A stretch of 64,000 nt of DNA from an uncultured Mycoplasmatota bacterium (GCA_900552335.1 URZL01000003.1:35932-99931); one strand, 5' to 3'. Positions 26,790 through 36,060 are shown, counted from the stretch's first letter. Made by a program: numbers and translations. Notes: a model not told the origin generated them from the letters alone.

Positions 26790-26851
26790 TTATATATGGT
26801 TGATTATATGGTTGATTTATTTTTTATAATGACTTCTAATCATTATAAAAA
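26790..26851. repeat. Tandem 12-mer and AT-rich inverted repeat between ftsH and rsmA
   Basis: ATATGGTTGATT occurs twice in tandem (around 26795-26818), followed by a 12-bp perfect inverted repeat (TTTTTATAATGA at 26821-26832, complement at 26840-26851). Nothing else is seen in this 140-base gap apart from the ftsH terminator. Confidence 0.5.
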
Positions 26852-26885
26852 CAAAAAGAACTATATTTTGCTTTCTAGTTCTTTT
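26847..26885 (-). terminator. Terminator of tilS-ftsH
   Basis: AAAAGAACTA, 12-nt loop, TAGTTCTTTT and a T-rich tail on the minus strand. The ftsH stop codon (TAG) begins the 3' arm. Confidence 0.7.
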
Positions 26886-28852
26886 ATTAATTCTTCTTTA
26901 TTCATTTTTGAATAGTTTTTAATTTCTTTTTCTTTGGCTAATTCTTTTAACTCTGCTAAAGTTAAATCAGATAAGCTAGCTTCTTTGAAATCACTGCCAT
27001 CTACTTCATTATCTTCATCTGGCATTACACCATTTGCTACTAAATATTCAATTTGTTCTTTTGTAATAGTTTCATGTTCTAATAAAGCATTAGCTATTAA
27101 ATTTAATAAGTCTCTATTTTCATGAATTGTCTTCTTTGTTATTTCATAGCATTCATTAATAATTTTTCTTTGTTCTTGATCAATTTCAAAAGCTACTTGA
27201 CCAGAAAAATTACGACTCTTATTATAATCTCTTCCTAAGAAAACACTACCTTCTTGTTGTTCATATTGCATAGGTCCTAAATCACTCATACCATATTCAG
27301 TAACCATTGCACGAGCAATTTTAGTAGCTTTTTCAAAGTCATTTTGTGCTCCTGTTGTAATTTCATTAAATACTTCTTCTTCTGCTACACGTCCACCTAA
27401 TAAACCGCTTATTCTTTGCAATAATTCTTTTTTTGTTGCTAAATAGTTTTCTTCTTTTGGAAGCATTAAATTGTAACCACCAGCTGCTCCACGAGGAATA
27501 ATTGTAATTTTTTGAACCTCGTTTGCGCCATCTAATTTAAGTCCCATAACAGCATGACCAGCTTCATGAAAAGCAACTACTTTTTTTTCATGTTCTGTAT
27601 ATTTATGACTAACTTTAGCTGGACCCATTAAAACCCTATCATGTGCCTCATCAATTTCAGCCATTGTAATCATATTTTTTCCACGTCTAACAGCAAGTAG
27701 GGCAGCCTCATTTAATAAATTTTCTAGATCTGCTCCTGATAAACCAACTGTTCTTTTTGCAATATTAGTTAAATTAACACCTTTAGAAAATATCTTATTT
27801 CTTGCATGAACTGCTAAAATTTCTTCTCTTCCTTTTACATCAGGCAAATCAACTGTAACTTGTCGATCAAATCTTCCTGGACGAAGTAGGGCAGGATCTA
27901 GTACATCTGGTCTATTTGTTGCTGCAATAATAATAATACCTTCATTTGCTCCAAAACCATCCATTTCTGTTAACAATTGATTTAAAGTTTGTTCTCTTTC
28001 ATCGTGGCCACCACCTAGTCCAGCACCACGTTGACGACCAACTGCATCTATTTCATCAATAAAAATTAAACAAGGAGCATTATGTTTTGCTTGTTTAAAC
28101 ATATCTCTAACACGGCTAGCACCGACACCTACAAAAAGTTCAACAAAGTCAGAACCACTAATATAATAGAATGGAACATTTGCTTCTCCAGCCACTGCTC
28201 GCGCTAATAAAGTCTTACCTGTTCCTGGAGGACCTTGTAGTAAAACACCTTTTGGAATACGAGCACCTAATTTAGTAAATTTTTTAGGATTTTTAAGGAA
28301 ATCAATTAGTTCTTGAACTTCTTCTTTTTCTTCTGTTAATCCAGCTACATCTTTAAATGTTACCTTTTTAGTATCTTCATTTAAACGAGCTCTACTTTTC
28401 CCAAAATCCATAGATTTATTGGCATTTCCCATTTGTCTTGAAATGAAGAAAAAACCTGCACCTACTAAAATAATTAGTGGTAATACATTGATTACAAATA
28501 ACAATAGAGTAGAAGAGGCTGGGTCTGTCGTTGCATCCATTTTAAATTGATACTCTTTTTGTCCATTTAATAATTGAGCCATTACTTCCTCTGCTAATGG
28601 AGCTGTTACAGAAAAACTCTCATTTTTAGCATAGTCTTTCATAGTACCTTTAATTTGATAAACATTTGCGTTTGTTAATGGGGTAATTACAATTTCATTA
28701 ACGTTTGAATTATTCATGGCACTTAAAAATTCATCATAACTTAATTCATTTACTTTAGTACCACCAAGGTTTAAAGCAAATAGCATAGTTGCCATAAATA
28801 AAAACATAAATATATAAGGAACGAATCCTTTTTTTACTGCTTTTTTATTCAT
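26861..28852 (-). CDS. ftsH: FtsH membrane protease with C-terminal SAP/Rho-N-like domain
   Basis: ATP-dependent zinc protease of membrane quality control. Order: transmembrane helix ~12-28, external domain, second helix ~120-140, AAA+ ([41 protein letters not shown]), then the protease with HEAGH starting at His429. After the normal end there is a linker ([12 protein letters not shown]) and an extra ~37-residue domain, [20 protein letters not shown] then [10 protein letters not shown] (residues 627-663), which resembles the SAP / Rho N-terminal nucleic-acid-binding helix pair. It starts 14 bases after tilS with no hpt between. 663 aa. Confidence 0.96.
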   Translation of the reverse strand: MNKKAVKKGFVPYIFMFLFMATMLFALNLGGTKVNELSYDEFLSAMNNSNVNEIVITPLTNANVYQIKGTMKDYAKNESFSVTAPLAEEVMAQLLNGQKEYQFKMDATTDPASSTLLLFVINVLPLIILVGAGFFFISRQMGNANKSMDFGKSRARLNEDTKKVTFKDVAGLTEEKEEVQELIDFLKNPKKFTKLGARIPKGVLLQGPPGTGKTLLARAVAGEANVPFYYISGSDFVELFVGVGASRVRDMFKQAKHNAPCLIFIDEIDAVGRQRGAGLGGGHDEREQTLNQLLTEMDGFGANEGIIIIAATNRPDVLDPALLRPGRFDRQVTVDLPDVKGREEILAVHARNKIFSKGVNLTNIAKRTVGLSGADLENLLNEAALLAVRRGKNMITMAEIDEAHDRVLMGPAKVSHKYTEHEKKVVAFHEAGHAVMGLKLDGANEVQKITIIPRGAAGGYNLMLPKEENYLATKKELLQRISGLLGGRVAEEEVFNEITTGAQNDFEKATKIARAMVTEYGMSDLGPMQYEQQEGSVFLGRDYNKSRNFSGQVAFEIDQEQRKIINECYEITKKTIHENRDLLNLIANALLEHETITKEQIEYLVANGVMPDEDNEVDGSDFKEASLSDLTLAELKELAKEKEIKNYSKMNKEELIKELESKI

Positions 28853-28866
28853 AGATTTCTCCCTTC

Positions 28867-30195
28867 TTAATAGTACCTAAGTATTATATCATACTTTTCT
28901 TCTTTTTGTTTGTCAAATTTTGATTTTTTTAATCCCGGAAGCCATACAATGGTATTATTGGAATCCACTACAATTGGCCAACTATCTCTTTCTGAAACTG
29001 GAATTTTTTCATTGATAAAAATATCGTTTATTTTTTTGCTTCCTAGCATTCCTTTTATCGTCATTTTATCTCCATCCATACGAGTTCTAACTCTTAGTGG
29101 AAACTTAATCTCATCTTTGGATAATCGACATATGTTATTACTACTATCTTTACTATTTTGAATTACTTCAATATTTTTACCATTTGGTAAATTCACATAA
29201 TCTATAATTTCAATTTCGTATTCTTTATTCTTAATTACTTCTTGTATAAAGGTTAAATTGTTATAACTTTTAACTGCTTTTAAATTATTTGGCAAATAGA
29301 TATAGGCATTTGGTTTTTTCGATTCAATTAAATCATATAGTAATTCAGCATGATGATCCGTAATTAACATTAAATCATCTTGATAAGTTTGTTCTAAAAA
29401 ATAATAAATTACTTTCATTTGTATTACTTTTTCTAATTTATTAAATTCTTCTATATTTAAAATATTTTGAGGTAATACTGTTGGAATAATTTTTCTTACT
29501 TGCCTATCAATATATTCATTGTATTCTAGCAATGTTTTACTGAATTTATAAAATTTTTGATGAACATTTTTATCTTCTTTTTTAAATTCTGGAACAATAT
29601 ATTTTCGGAAACGATTTCTAGTATAAACATCTTTACTGTTAGAAGAATCTATTGCATAATTAATTTTATTCTTTTTATTATATTCTAGAATTTCCGCTTT
29701 TGTAACATGAATTAATGGTCTTAAAATGGTATATCCATCCATTTCCACTTTTTCTGAAAAACCACTATATCCCCTTAAAGTAGAACCACGAACAATACGC
29801 ATTAAAATGGTTTCCATTAAATCGTCCCCATGGTGTGCTGTTAATAAGTATTTAGCATGATATTTTTTTACAATTTGTTCGAAATAATGATATCTTTTAC
29901 TTCTTGCTTCATTATGAAAATTGTCATCACCATAATCATCTATTATCATTCCTTTAAATACAACACCATTATTTTTGCAATATTTTTTTACCATTTCTTG
30001 TTCTTCACTTTGTCCTGGTCTTCCTGTATTATGATTTACTTGTGCACATATTACCTCAATATCAATTGCTTTTTTGATCTGGATCATTAAATGTAACAAA
30101 GCCATAGAATCAGGGCCACCGCTTACACCAACTACGATAGCATCTCCATATTTAATTTGTGCGTCATTCATTAAAAAATCATATACCTTATCCAT
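28867..30195 (-). CDS. tilS: tRNA(Ile)-lysidine synthetase
   Basis: Makes lysidine at C34 of the AUA-reading tRNA. The PP-loop VVGVSGGPDSMALLHL is near the N-terminus, with LTAHHGDDLMETILMR and RPLIHVTKAEILEY downstream and a C-terminal TilS domain (KFPLRVRTRMDGDKM). 442 aa from the ATG at 30195, which has AGAGGTG upstream; the frame opens 16 codons earlier, across the promoter. It heads a tilS-ftsH unit. Confidence 0.96.
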   Translation of the reverse strand: MDKVYDFLMNDAQIKYGDAIVVGVSGGPDSMALLHLMIQIKKAIDIEVICAQVNHNTGRPGQSEEQEMVKKYCKNNGVVFKGMIIDDYGDDNFHNEARSKRYHYFEQIVKKYHAKYLLTAHHGDDLMETILMRIVRGSTLRGYSGFSEKVEMDGYTILRPLIHVTKAEILEYNKKNKINYAIDSSNSKDVYTRNRFRKYIVPEFKKEDKNVHQKFYKFSKTLLEYNEYIDRQVRKIIPTVLPQNILNIEEFNKLEKVIQMKVIYYFLEQTYQDDLMLITDHHAELLYDLIESKKPNAYIYLPNNLKAVKSYNNLTFIQEVIKNKEYEIEIIDYVNLPNGKNIEVIQNSKDSSNNICRLSKDEIKFPLRVRTRMDGDKMTIKGMLGSKKINDIFINEKIPVSERDSWPIVVDSNNTIVWLPGLKKSKFDKQKEEKYDIILRYY

Positions 30196-30214
30196 ATTTA
30201 CACCTCTGGTATCT

Positions 30215-30243
30215 ATTTTATAATAATACAAATTTTTAAGCAA
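30215..30243 (-). promoter_or_regulatory. Promoter of tilS-ftsH
   Basis: TTGCTT, 17 bp and TAAAAT on the minus strand; same -35 type as rpsJ and the prepilin gene. Confidence 0.6.
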
Positions 30244-30298
30244 GTAATTAGTTGAACTATTTTATTTACTATGTTAGTATAATGGAAAGAGGGATTTT

Positions 30299-30961
30299 AT
30301 GAAAATTATTAAACAAAAACAAAAAGGAATTTTAACCGTTATTAGTGGTCCTAGTGGAGCTGGTAAAGATAGTATTGTAAATGAAGTAGTGAAAAGAAAA
30401 AATATGAATGTTTGGGTTTCTATTTCTATGACATCTAGAGAACCAAGAGGGACTGAACAAAATGGAAAAGAATATTTTTTTGTTACAAAAATGCAATTTG
30501 AAGACCACATTAAAAAGGATGATTTTTTGGAGTATGCAGAATATAATGGAAATTATTATGGTACACCTAAAAGCAAAATTAATGAGTATTTAAATCAAGG
30601 TATTGATGTTATTTTAATTATTGAAATTAAAGGTGCTTTACAAATCAAAAATTTAATACCAGAGGCTTTATTCATCTTTATTATGCCTCCTTCTATGAGA
30701 GAATTAAAGGAAAGATTAATCAATAGGGGAACAGATAGTGAGGAAAAGATTATTTCTAGATTTAAAACTGCTTATCAAGAGATTAATGAAGTTACAAAGT
30801 ACAACTATGTTGTTGTAAATGATAATTTAGAAAAAGCTGTTGAAAAAGTAGAAGCCATTTTATTGGCCGAAAAGTGTAGAGTAGATAGAATAGAAGAAAT
30901 ATTTTTAAATAATAAAGAAGAATTGATTCATGAAAATTTGTTAGATAACAAAATTTTTTAA
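30299..30961 (+). CDS. gmk: Guanylate kinase
   Basis: Phosphorylates GMP to GDP. The P-loop ISGPSGAGKDSIVNEV, SMTSREPRGTEQNGKEYFFV (GMP-binding) and EYAEYNGNYYGTPKS are typical. It is 220 aa with ~15 extra C-terminal residues. A TATAAT lies 16 bases upstream of the start, without a good -35. The usual neighbours rpoZ and priA are absent; it is a single plus-strand gene ended by a strong terminator. Confidence 0.95.
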   Translation: MKIIKQKQKGILTVISGPSGAGKDSIVNEVVKRKNMNVWVSISMTSREPRGTEQNGKEYFFVTKMQFEDHIKKDDFLEYAEYNGNYYGTPKSKINEYLNQGIDVILIIEIKGALQIKNLIPEALFIFIMPPSMRELKERLINRGTDSEEKIISRFKTAYQEINEVTKYNYVVVNDNLEKAVEKVEAILLAEKCRVDRIEEIFLNNKEELIHENLLDNKIF

Positions 30962-30981
30962 AATAACTAATAATAACATAT

Positions 30982-31020
30982 AAAAATCTACACGTCTTTT
31001 ATTTCGTGTAGATTTTTTTT
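30982..31020. terminator. Strong terminator shared by gmk and the convergent operon
   Basis: AAAAATCTACACG, 10-nt loop, and CGTGTAGATTTTT followed by more T. The run of A before the stem supplies a U tail for the minus strand as well, so it serves both convergent units. Confidence 0.9.
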
Positions 31021-31042
31021 AAACTAATTTTTCCATTTTTTA

Positions 31043-32086
31043 TTATTTTTGTTTTTCATTTTCTTTGTCCATGAATTCTTGATTTAATTGTTCATAAATG
31101 GGATTTAAATAATTTTGAGTTCCTTTATTAGTCCAGAAATTATGTTTTTTTTGATACAGTATGTTTTCCATTACTTTTACTGAATTCATTTTTGTATCCA
31201 TTATTTTTTTCATAATTTCAAAACTTTGTTTGTCATTATTTTCTTTGATTTGATTGGCATATTTTATAGCTCTTAATAACATTCTTTTTTCATTATCATT
31301 TAAACTATGAATCTCTATATTACTTAAAAAAGCAGAACTAATCATAATAATATTTTGACTAATCTCATCTAGAGATTGAAAGTAAGCATTTTGAAATATC
31401 TCTTTATATGATTTCATTTCTCCTGATTCATTATAAATTTCTTTTAACCAACTATTTGGATAAAATTCTTTAAACCATTCTTCGTTATGTTCTGTTAATA
31501 ACAAACTATTTAATGAGTTAAACATGTACAGAGGATTATATCCGCTTAAATAATTATTATATACTTGCAATCTTAATTCATATTCTTTTTTTTGTTTTTC
31601 TGATAAAATATTATATTTTTTTAAATAATCCATAGCACTTTTATATCCATATTGCGAAGCATCTATTTCAATGAAAAAAATATCATGATGTTTTTGATAC
31701 AATCTTTTTTTACTAGAAAGTACTATAGTTTCTATATTCCAAAGAAATCCTATATAATTGTTAGCATATGATTGATAACCATGGCGACATTCGTGAAAAA
31801 GAAGCTTAGCTAAAGCATTTTTTTGATATATTTTATTTCTAAGTAAAACTACTATTTTATCTTCATAGGCATTATAATAACCATATACTCTTTTAAAATT
31901 CATTAGTGCCTTTACTAAAAATAATGACTTTTTTTGAAGAGATATTTTCTTTTGCAATGCTTCAACATTTAAATAATCTATAATTGTATAACTATTGGTA
32001 TTCATATTTATATGATATTTTTTACTTTCAGAAATTGTGATTTCTTCAATCATACTTTTTAATTGACTTACTACTTGATTTTTCAT
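31043..32086 (-). CDS. Uncharacterised protein with HExxH metallopeptidase motif
   Basis: I do not recognise the family. Of the 347 aa, the only strong catalytic-looking block is LAKLLFHECRHGYQSY: HExxH at His98-Glu99-His102, followed 38 residues later by IEIDASQYGY, where Glu140 could be a third zinc ligand as in gluzincins. There is no signal peptide or membrane segment, so it is probably cytoplasmic. The rest is helical, Tyr/Lys/Asn-rich, with a Lys-rich C-terminal end. It starts five bases after ung, in a unit with the symporter. Peptidase activity is inferred from the motif alone. Confidence 0.75.
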   Translation of the reverse strand: MKNQVVSQLKSMIEEITISESKKYHINMNTNSYTIIDYLNVEALQKKISLQKKSLFLVKALMNFKRVYGYYNAYEDKIVVLLRNKIYQKNALAKLLFHECRHGYQSYANNYIGFLWNIETIVLSSKKRLYQKHHDIFFIEIDASQYGYKSAMDYLKKYNILSEKQKKEYELRLQVYNNYLSGYNPLYMFNSLNSLLLTEHNEEWFKEFYPNSWLKEIYNESGEMKSYKEIFQNAYFQSLDEISQNIIMISSAFLSNIEIHSLNDNEKRMLLRAIKYANQIKENNDKQSFEIMKKIMDTKMNSVKVMENILYQKKHNFWTNKGTQNYLNPIYEQLNQEFMDKENEKQK

Positions 32087-32091
32087 TTATT

Positions 32092-32742
32092 TTACCAATT
32101 TATTTTACTCATACCATTTTTTTCTAAAAATTGATTTGCTTTTGAAAAAGGTTTACTTCCAAAAAATCCTCTAGAAGCAGATAGGGGAGATGGGTGAACA
32201 CTTTCTAAAATCAAATGATTTTTATTTTGAATTAATTCTTTTTTACTTCGTGCATAACTTCCCCAAAGAATAAATACCATTGGCTTTTCCCTTTCTCCTA
32301 ATTTTTTAATAATATTGTCTGTAAATATTTCCCATCCTTTATCTTTATGAGAAAGAGGGGTATCTTTTACAACAGTCATAATAGAATTTAATAATAACAC
32401 TCCTTGCTTCGCCCAATCAGTTAAATCAGTTTGCGTACGAACAACACCAATATCATCTTTTAACTCTTTAAAAATATTTCTTAAACTTGGAGGCATAGGA
32501 ATACCCTCTCTAACAGAGAAAGACAACCCATGAGCTTCTTTATCACCATGATAGGGATCTTGACCTAATATTACCACTTTTACATCATCATAATCTGTAT
32601 ATCGTAAAGCATTAAAAATATCTTTATATTCTGGATAAATCGTTTTATGTCTATATTCATTTTTGACAAAAACTCCCAATTTTTCAAAATATGGACTTTC
32701 AAATTCATCTTTTAAAACGACATCCCATTTTTTGTTAATCAT
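32092..32742 (-). CDS. ung: Uracil-DNA glycosylase, family 1
   Basis: Removes uracil from DNA. The water-activating motif VVILGQDPYHG, the FSVREGIPMPPSLRNIFKEL region and the C-terminal loop SVHPSPLSASRGFFG are complete; 216 aa. It sits between the symporter (21-base gap) and the HExxH gene. Confidence 0.97.
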   Translation of the reverse strand: MINKKWDVVLKDEFESPYFEKLGVFVKNEYRHKTIYPEYKDIFNALRYTDYDDVKVVILGQDPYHGDKEAHGLSFSVREGIPMPPSLRNIFKELKDDIGVVRTQTDLTDWAKQGVLLLNSIMTVVKDTPLSHKDKGWEIFTDNIIKKLGEREKPMVFILWGSYARSKKELIQNKNHLILESVHPSPLSASRGFFGSKPFSKANQFLEKNGMSKINW

Positions 32743-32763
32743 ACTACCACCATAAATATTTTA

Positions 32764-34059
32764 CTATTTTTTATGATTTTCAACAATAGTTACTTCTAAA
32801 ATATCTTTTTTTAACTTCAAAATAGAGAAAGTATTAATAATGGTTAATAAAGCAACTAGTATATCCACAACATTCCATAGTAGTGTAGGAGAAGTAATAC
32901 AACCTATATAAACAATTACCATCGTAATTACTTTTAATAGAAACAATTTAATATTATTTGTATTTTTATCTAGATATTTATAAGATGATTCACCATAGTA
33001 ATATCCCGTTAAAATAGTAGAAAAAGCAAAGAAAAAAATAGAAATTACAACAATATAATGACCATATTTAGGAATATGATATAAAAAAGAAGATTCTATG
33101 ATTTCAATTCCATTTAAAGAAGAAAAATCTAAATCAATGTAATTACTAGAAAGAACAATAAAGGCAGTGATTGTACAAATGATAAAACTAGTTAAATAAA
33201 CACCCAAAACTTGCATATTTGCGAGAGATAGGGAAGAATCATTATTAGAAACACTTGCTGCTATACTACTGGTTCCAAGACCTGCTTCCGTAGCAAATAC
33301 TCCTCTTTGAATACCAACAATAAAAGTTGTTAAAAAACCTGTTATAAATGGTTTAAAATAAAATGCTGAACTCAAAATTAATTTCATAATTTCAGGAATT
33401 TGATTCATATTTTTAAATAAAATAAATAATCCTGATAGTAAATAAATAAACATCATAACAGGAACTATTTTAGAAGAAACTTTCGCTATTTCTTTGATAC
33501 CATTCAAAATCATCGTAAAAGATAAAATTACTAATATAACACCTATTATACTAGGAGAAAGTGCAAAAATTTCCCTAATAGAAACGGTAATTGTATTTGT
33601 TTGAATACTAATAAATCCACCAATGTAACTTATGATAATTAAAATAGCATATAATCCCCCTAATTTCGGATAACAAAGGCCTTTTTTTATATAATAACTT
33701 GGTCCACCTTTATACAAATCTCCATCTTTTTCTTTATAAAGAGTTCCTAAGATTGTTTCTGAATAACAAAGTACAGCAGAAAGAATAGTCATTATCCATA
33801 TCCAAAAAATACTACCTGGTCCACCTATATAAATAGCAAGGGCTATTCCAGCTATACTACCAATACCAATTTTTCCAGCAAGCGACATCATAAATACAGA
33901 AAAATTAGATAATCCTTTTTTTTCTTTAGAATGAAAACTAAAAAGAATTTTTTTTAAATTAAACTGTGGAAATCTCAAATAAAATGTCAAATATACACTG
34001 GTTACAATGATAAAAGATGTTGCTACTGCCCACAATATACTGTTAATATGTTGAAACAT
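32764..34059 (-). CDS. AGCS-family sodium:alanine/glycine symporter
   Basis: About eleven hydrophobic segments over 431 aa. GKIGIGSIAGIALAIYIGGP near residues 62-81, GPSYYIKKGL and the segment GVFATEAGLGTSSIAAS are the signatures of the sodium/alanine or glycine symporter family. The substrate is inferred. It is the first gene of a unit with ung and the HExxH protein; a TATAAT lies at 34075-34080 but no convincing -35. Confidence 0.9.
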   Translation of the reverse strand: MFQHINSILWAVATSFIIVTSVYLTFYLRFPQFNLKKILFSFHSKEKKGLSNFSVFMMSLAGKIGIGSIAGIALAIYIGGPGSIFWIWIMTILSAVLCYSETILGTLYKEKDGDLYKGGPSYYIKKGLCYPKLGGLYAILIIISYIGGFISIQTNTITVSIREIFALSPSIIGVILVILSFTMILNGIKEIAKVSSKIVPVMMFIYLLSGLFILFKNMNQIPEIMKLILSSAFYFKPFITGFLTTFIVGIQRGVFATEAGLGTSSIAASVSNNDSSLSLANMQVLGVYLTSFIICTITAFIVLSSNYIDLDFSSLNGIEIIESSFLYHIPKYGHYIVVISIFFFAFSTILTGYYYGESSYKYLDKNTNNIKLFLLKVITMVIVYIGCITSPTLLWNVVDILVALLTIINTFSILKLKKDILEVTIVENHKK

Positions 34060-34104
34060 GGTATCACCACTACCATTATATGGTGGAAAAGTTAAAAATT
34101 ATGT

Positions 34105-34129
34105 AAAAAAAAAGAAATATACACATTTC
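34105..34129 (-). terminator. Terminator of noc
   Basis: GAAATG, 4-nt loop, TATTTC (one G-U pair) and nine T on the minus strand, immediately after the noc stop codon. Confidence 0.65.
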
Positions 34130-35793
34130 TATTTTTTAATATTGAATACTACTTGGTATTTATCTTCGAAATCTAATTCTTCTAATTCAACCTCATATCC
34201 ACTATTTTCTACAGAAGTTTTACATTCACGTATCATATTAATAATAGAACGGAAATCTTTTTTAGCTGGTTCACTAGATATTTCTTCTTCATTCGTTTGA
34301 ATAACCGGTTCCTTTTTTAATTCATTTTGAATAGATTCTACTGGAATTTTTGTAGTAAATTCTGAATCATCATTCAAATGATAAGGATTTACAGAAGTAA
34401 ATAATTCTTCTTGTTCTTCTGGTTTTTCTTCCGTTACTTTTTCGTTATTATAATTATATGTTTCTGGTTCTACTGATGGTAGTTCAGTTAAATTATGAAC
34501 GGCTTCTTCTGATAATTTTTCACTATTTTCAAATGGATTTGAAATTTGTGTATTATTTACGTTATCATCAATATTGCTATTAGTAGAAGAAAAAGTAGTA
34601 AATTTTTCAGAAGATTGAGTATCATCTATTTTTGAATCTAGTGTATTTGTTTCTTCAGAATAAGTATTATTATTTGTATTAGAATTAAATGGATTTAATA
34701 CTTCTACATCATCATTTAAAAATGGATTAAATGGTTTCTCTTCTCTTTTTGGAATTCCAAAATCCATATTAGTTTCTTGATTTTCTACATTTTCTACAAA
34801 ATTTGGATTTTCGTCTTTTGGCGCAAAATTAAACATATTGAAAAATTTTCCTCTTGGTTGTTCTACATGCTGTTGTTGTACCGGATCTTCTTCTGGAATA
34901 GGAGCCATTGCGCTTGGTGCTGGAGCAACTGGTTCTTTTGCTTCTAATAAAGCATCCACATCAGCTGGCTTTTCCTCTTTAAATATATCTTCTGCATTTT
35001 TTTCTATTTTCTGAACATCCATAAATCCTGGATTAACAGGAGTAGATGAAATTGGTTCTATTGTTGGAACTTCTTCTTGATAAATAGGATTATCAGGAAT
35101 ATTAAATTCGTTTTTTATTTCATCATTCATTTTTGCGCCTACACTTTCATTTGTTATTATTTTTTGTTCACCAGAATCGTTAGAATTACTTTCATTTAAC
35201 ATTTTATCTACTTCTTCATCTGTTTTTCTTACTGTTAAACGTTCATTGATAATTCTACTTAACATATTTATTTGATCTTTATCGTTCAATTTTAATAATG
35301 ATCTAGCATGTCTTTCTGAAATTTTACCATCTAATAATGCTTCTTGTACTTCATCGTTTAAATTTAAAAGTCTTAATTTATTCGCAATTGTAGATTGTGT
35401 TTTTCCTAATTTTTCAGCTAATTCAGTTTGATTAAGATACCCCATATCTAATATTTTTTTATAAGAAACCGCTTCTTCTATTGGCGTTAAATCTTGTCTT
35501 TGAACATTTTCTATTAGGGCAATTTCAGCACTATTTTTATCATCTAAATCCGTAATAATAGCCGGAATAGTTGTTTTACCTGCTAGTACAGAAGCTTTAT
35601 ATCTTCTTTCACCTGCTATAATTTCGTATTTATCACTAATTCTTCTAACAACAATTGGTTGAATAACACCATGTTCCTTAATTGATTCTGCAAGCTCATT
35701 AATATTTTTATCATTAAATTGTATTCTCGGTTGAAAACGATTTGGTAAAATATCATCTAAATTTAATATTTTTATCTCCTTATCCATGTTCAT
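34129..35793 (-). CDS. noc: Noc-like nucleoid occlusion protein (ParB family) with long disordered linker
   Basis: ParB-family CTPase fold: LPNRFQPRIQF, then IIAGERRYKAS and LIENVQRQDLTPIEEA, then the DNA-binding helices. The recognition region QSTIANKLRLL (133-143) and SERHARSLL match Noc rather than ParB (which has RPHIANHLRLL and GHGR/GHAR). Its place next to rsmG is the noc position. Unlike B. subtilis Noc it lacks the N-terminal amphipathic membrane helix; instead ~300 acidic, Asn/Pro-rich residues separate the HTH from the C-terminal dimer domain (RSIINMIRECKTSVENSGYE), and within them lies GKFFNMFNF (315-323). The ATG at 35793 has AAGGAGGG; the longer TTG frame runs through the promoter. 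554 aa. Confidence 0.88.
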   Translation of the reverse strand: MNMDKEIKILNLDDILPNRFQPRIQFNDKNINELAESIKEHGVIQPIVVRRISDKYEIIAGERRYKASVLAGKTTIPAIITDLDDKNSAEIALIENVQRQDLTPIEEAVSYKKILDMGYLNQTELAEKLGKTQSTIANKLRLLNLNDEVQEALLDGKISERHARSLLKLNDKDQINMLSRIINERLTVRKTDEEVDKMLNESNSNDSGEQKIITNESVGAKMNDEIKNEFNIPDNPIYQEEVPTIEPISSTPVNPGFMDVQKIEKNAEDIFKEEKPADVDALLEAKEPVAPAPSAMAPIPEEDPVQQQHVEQPRGKFFNMFNFAPKDENPNFVENVENQETNMDFGIPKREEKPFNPFLNDDVEVLNPFNSNTNNNTYSEETNTLDSKIDDTQSSEKFTTFSSTNSNIDDNVNNTQISNPFENSEKLSEEAVHNLTELPSVEPETYNYNNEKVTEEKPEEQEELFTSVNPYHLNDDSEFTTKIPVESIQNELKKEPVIQTNEEEISSEPAKKDFRSIINMIRECKTSVENSGYEVELEELDFEDKYQVVFNIKK

Positions 35794-35821
35794 AATTAAC
35801 ACCCTCCTTATTCTGTAATAT

Positions 35822-35850
35822 ATCTTACTATATTTTGGGAAATAATGCAA
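35822..35850 (-). promoter_or_regulatory. Promoter of noc
   Basis: TTGCAT, 17 bp and TAAGAT on the minus strand. The spacer is filled by a shortened copy of the Noc-type site. Confidence 0.6.
35831..35844. promoter_or_regulatory. Shortened Noc-site-like palindrome in the noc promoter spacer
   Basis: TATTTTGGGAAATA is the same sequence as the site at 35852-35867 with the two central C removed. Confidence 0.4.
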
Positions 35851-35851
35851 T

Positions 35852-35867
35852 TATTTTCCGGGAAATA
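35852..35867. promoter_or_regulatory. Noc-binding-type site upstream of noc
   Basis: TATTTTCCGGGAAATA matches the published B. subtilis Noc site (core ATTTCCCGGGAAAT) at all but one position. It lies one base upstream of the noc -35 box. Confidence 0.7.
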
Positions 35868-35913
35868 TTTTGATTTCTTTTTTTATATTAGACTTTTTTA
35901 TGAAATACCATGG

Positions 35914-35965
35914 CAAAATAAAAATGCACCAACGTTACTCGCAAACTAGTAAGTAACATTGGTGC
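35914..35965 (-). terminator. Terminator of the GNAT gene
   Basis: GCACCAATGTTACT and AGTAACGTTGGTGC form a 14-bp stem (one U-G) with a 12-nt loop, then ATTTTTATTTT on the minus strand. It lies 95 bases after the GNAT stop; the intervening sequence shows nothing else. Confidence 0.75.
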
Positions 35966-36060
35966 TTAAACCGATTTTAAGAACTACCTCTTAACATAAA
36001 AATTAATTAATAATATAATTCTGTTCTTTTAAAATATTTTTTTCTCATCTATATAATAAC

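Noticed and set aside
26821-26851. The 12-bp A/T inverted repeat as the ftsH terminator
   Set aside because: It has almost no GC and no following T tract; the hairpin at 26847-26885 that overlaps the stop codon is a better terminator.
35793-35850. A longer Noc reading frame starting at TTG 35850 that would add a Tyr/Arg-rich N-terminus, tempting as the missing membrane helix
   Set aside because: The TTG is the -35 box itself and the extension covers the -10 box and the AAGGAGGG ribosome site; the ATG at 35793 has ideal spacing.
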